A stretch of DNA of 64,000 bases from an uncultured Clostridia bacterium (GTDB lineage: Bacteria > Bacillota > Clostridia > Christensenellales > Borkfalkiaceae), in NCBI GenBank assembly GCA_944363645.1, contig CALVUR010000001.1, forward strand, positions 1 to 64,000, in the 5' to 3' direction. Every line of letters starts with the position of its first letter. Position 1 is the stretch's first letter. The translations under genes were made by a program, and so were the position numbers. This document shows positions 63,694 through 64,000 of the stretch, piece by piece. The notes under the pieces are model-generated. The model did not search any database and was not told where the DNA came from. It worked only from the letters and a program-made list of their open reading frames with translations.

Positions 63694-64000
63694 TCAATTA
63701 GCCAAAGCCCGTTTGTACCAATTAACAAAACCACTATCTTTAATGTTAATTGACCATTGTGGCACTACTCCGATTATGGAATTGCTGTTTACAACGCCAA
63801 ACGCCCTACTATCAGAAGATACTTGGCGGTTATCGCCGAGCACAAAAACAAAGCCTTCAGGCACGGTAACTTGTTCGTGCATATTAGTAACACCTTGCGT
63901 TTTTACGTAGTATTCATCCAAACGCTCCGTAACAGCGTTCCCTTCGCTATCGGTGGTTTTAAGATAAACAAAACCGTTTTCCGTCCAAATGGTATCGCCA
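63694..64000 (-). CDS. lepB: Signal peptidase I, 3' part (gene continues beyond the window)
   Basis: The C-terminal about 102 residues of a type I signal peptidase. The frame stays open from the right window edge with no stop, starting GDTIWTENGFVYLKTTDSEG. The conserved box E (GDNRQVSSDSRAFG) is visible near the middle, and the catalytic Ser/Lys lie upstream, outside the window. No start codon is present within the window, so the 5' end is not seen. It removes signal peptides from exported proteins. Confidence 0.9.
   Translation of the reverse strand, partial: GDTIWTENGFVYLKTTDSEGNAVTERLDEYYVKTQGVTNMHEQVTVPEGFVFVLGDNRQVSSDSRAFGVVNSNSIIGVVPQWSINIKDSGFVNWYKRALAN

Noticed and set aside
1..64000. 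CRISPR arrays, insertion sequences, toxin-antitoxin or defence islands, rRNA and tRNA genes.
   Set aside because: No spaced direct repeats, transposase, defence-type domain or tRNA cloverleaf was seen on reading both strands.

Overview
The window is a gene-dense, AT-rich stretch of bacterial chromosome made almost entirely of core genes, read with the standard bacterial code. Several things point to a Clostridia-like, low-GC Gram-positive: the order rpmB / asp23 (yloU) / fakA (yloV) / recG, then rnc-smc-ftsY; CIRCE-controlled hrcA-grpE-dnaK-dnaJ; mcsA-mcsB-clpC; long-form HPF; RNase J; and an intact sporulation sigma factor of the SigK type together with spoVG. Many promoters match TTGACA-N17-TATAAT closely. 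I see no rRNA, tRNA, CRISPR array, insertion sequence or prophage. The recovered gene set fits an uncultured gut-type Clostridium relative, but I cannot name a genus.

Left part (1-20.7 kb, mainly + strand): rpmB faces away from asp23-fakA-recG. Next come yitT, the ribosome quality-control gene rqcH (opposite strand), and tig-clpP-clpX. A tightly packed, partly overlapping unit then runs asnS-rnc-smc-ftsY, followed by an acyltransferase-like gene, a zinc-ribbon membrane protein and a membrane-anchored metallo-beta-lactamase-fold protein. Middle part (20.7-33 kb): spoVG, murC, a large membrane-anchored PadR-type regulator behind a consensus promoter that contains a 20-bp palindrome, the only long non-coding gap (about 24.43-24.89 kb), a tyrosine recombinase, hflX, a sugar-kinase-like phosphotransferase, and the hrcA-grpE-dnaK-dnaJ heat-shock operon.

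Right part (33-64 kb, mainly - strand): thymidylate synthase and DHFR behind a short-chain dehydrogenase, the SigK-type factor, RNase J with a tRNA U34 methyltransferase/U32 pair, valS, a nitrate/thiamine-precursor-type ABC transporter (on + strand), a YkvI-type membrane protein, an unrecognised gene, a probable Mn2+ CDF exporter, pgi and a TIM-barrel gene. These are followed by clpC/mcsB/mcsA with hpf, then galU, upp, rpiB, ywlE, ywlC, dnaB, pepF, a DegV/FakB gene and the 3' part of lepB.

The common thread is protein quality control. The window holds trigger factor, ClpXP, DnaK-DnaJ-GrpE with HrcA, ClpC with its arginine kinase McsB and the matching arginine phosphatase YwlE, RqcH, HflX and HPF. 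Notable points are the missing ctsR, a shortened McsA, the promoter-spacer operator of the membrane PadR gene, a long stem-loop in the RNase J leader, a 3' overlap between convergent transport genes, and one gene of unknown function that may be a ferritin-like protein without metal ligands. I found no clear new defence or mobile system.
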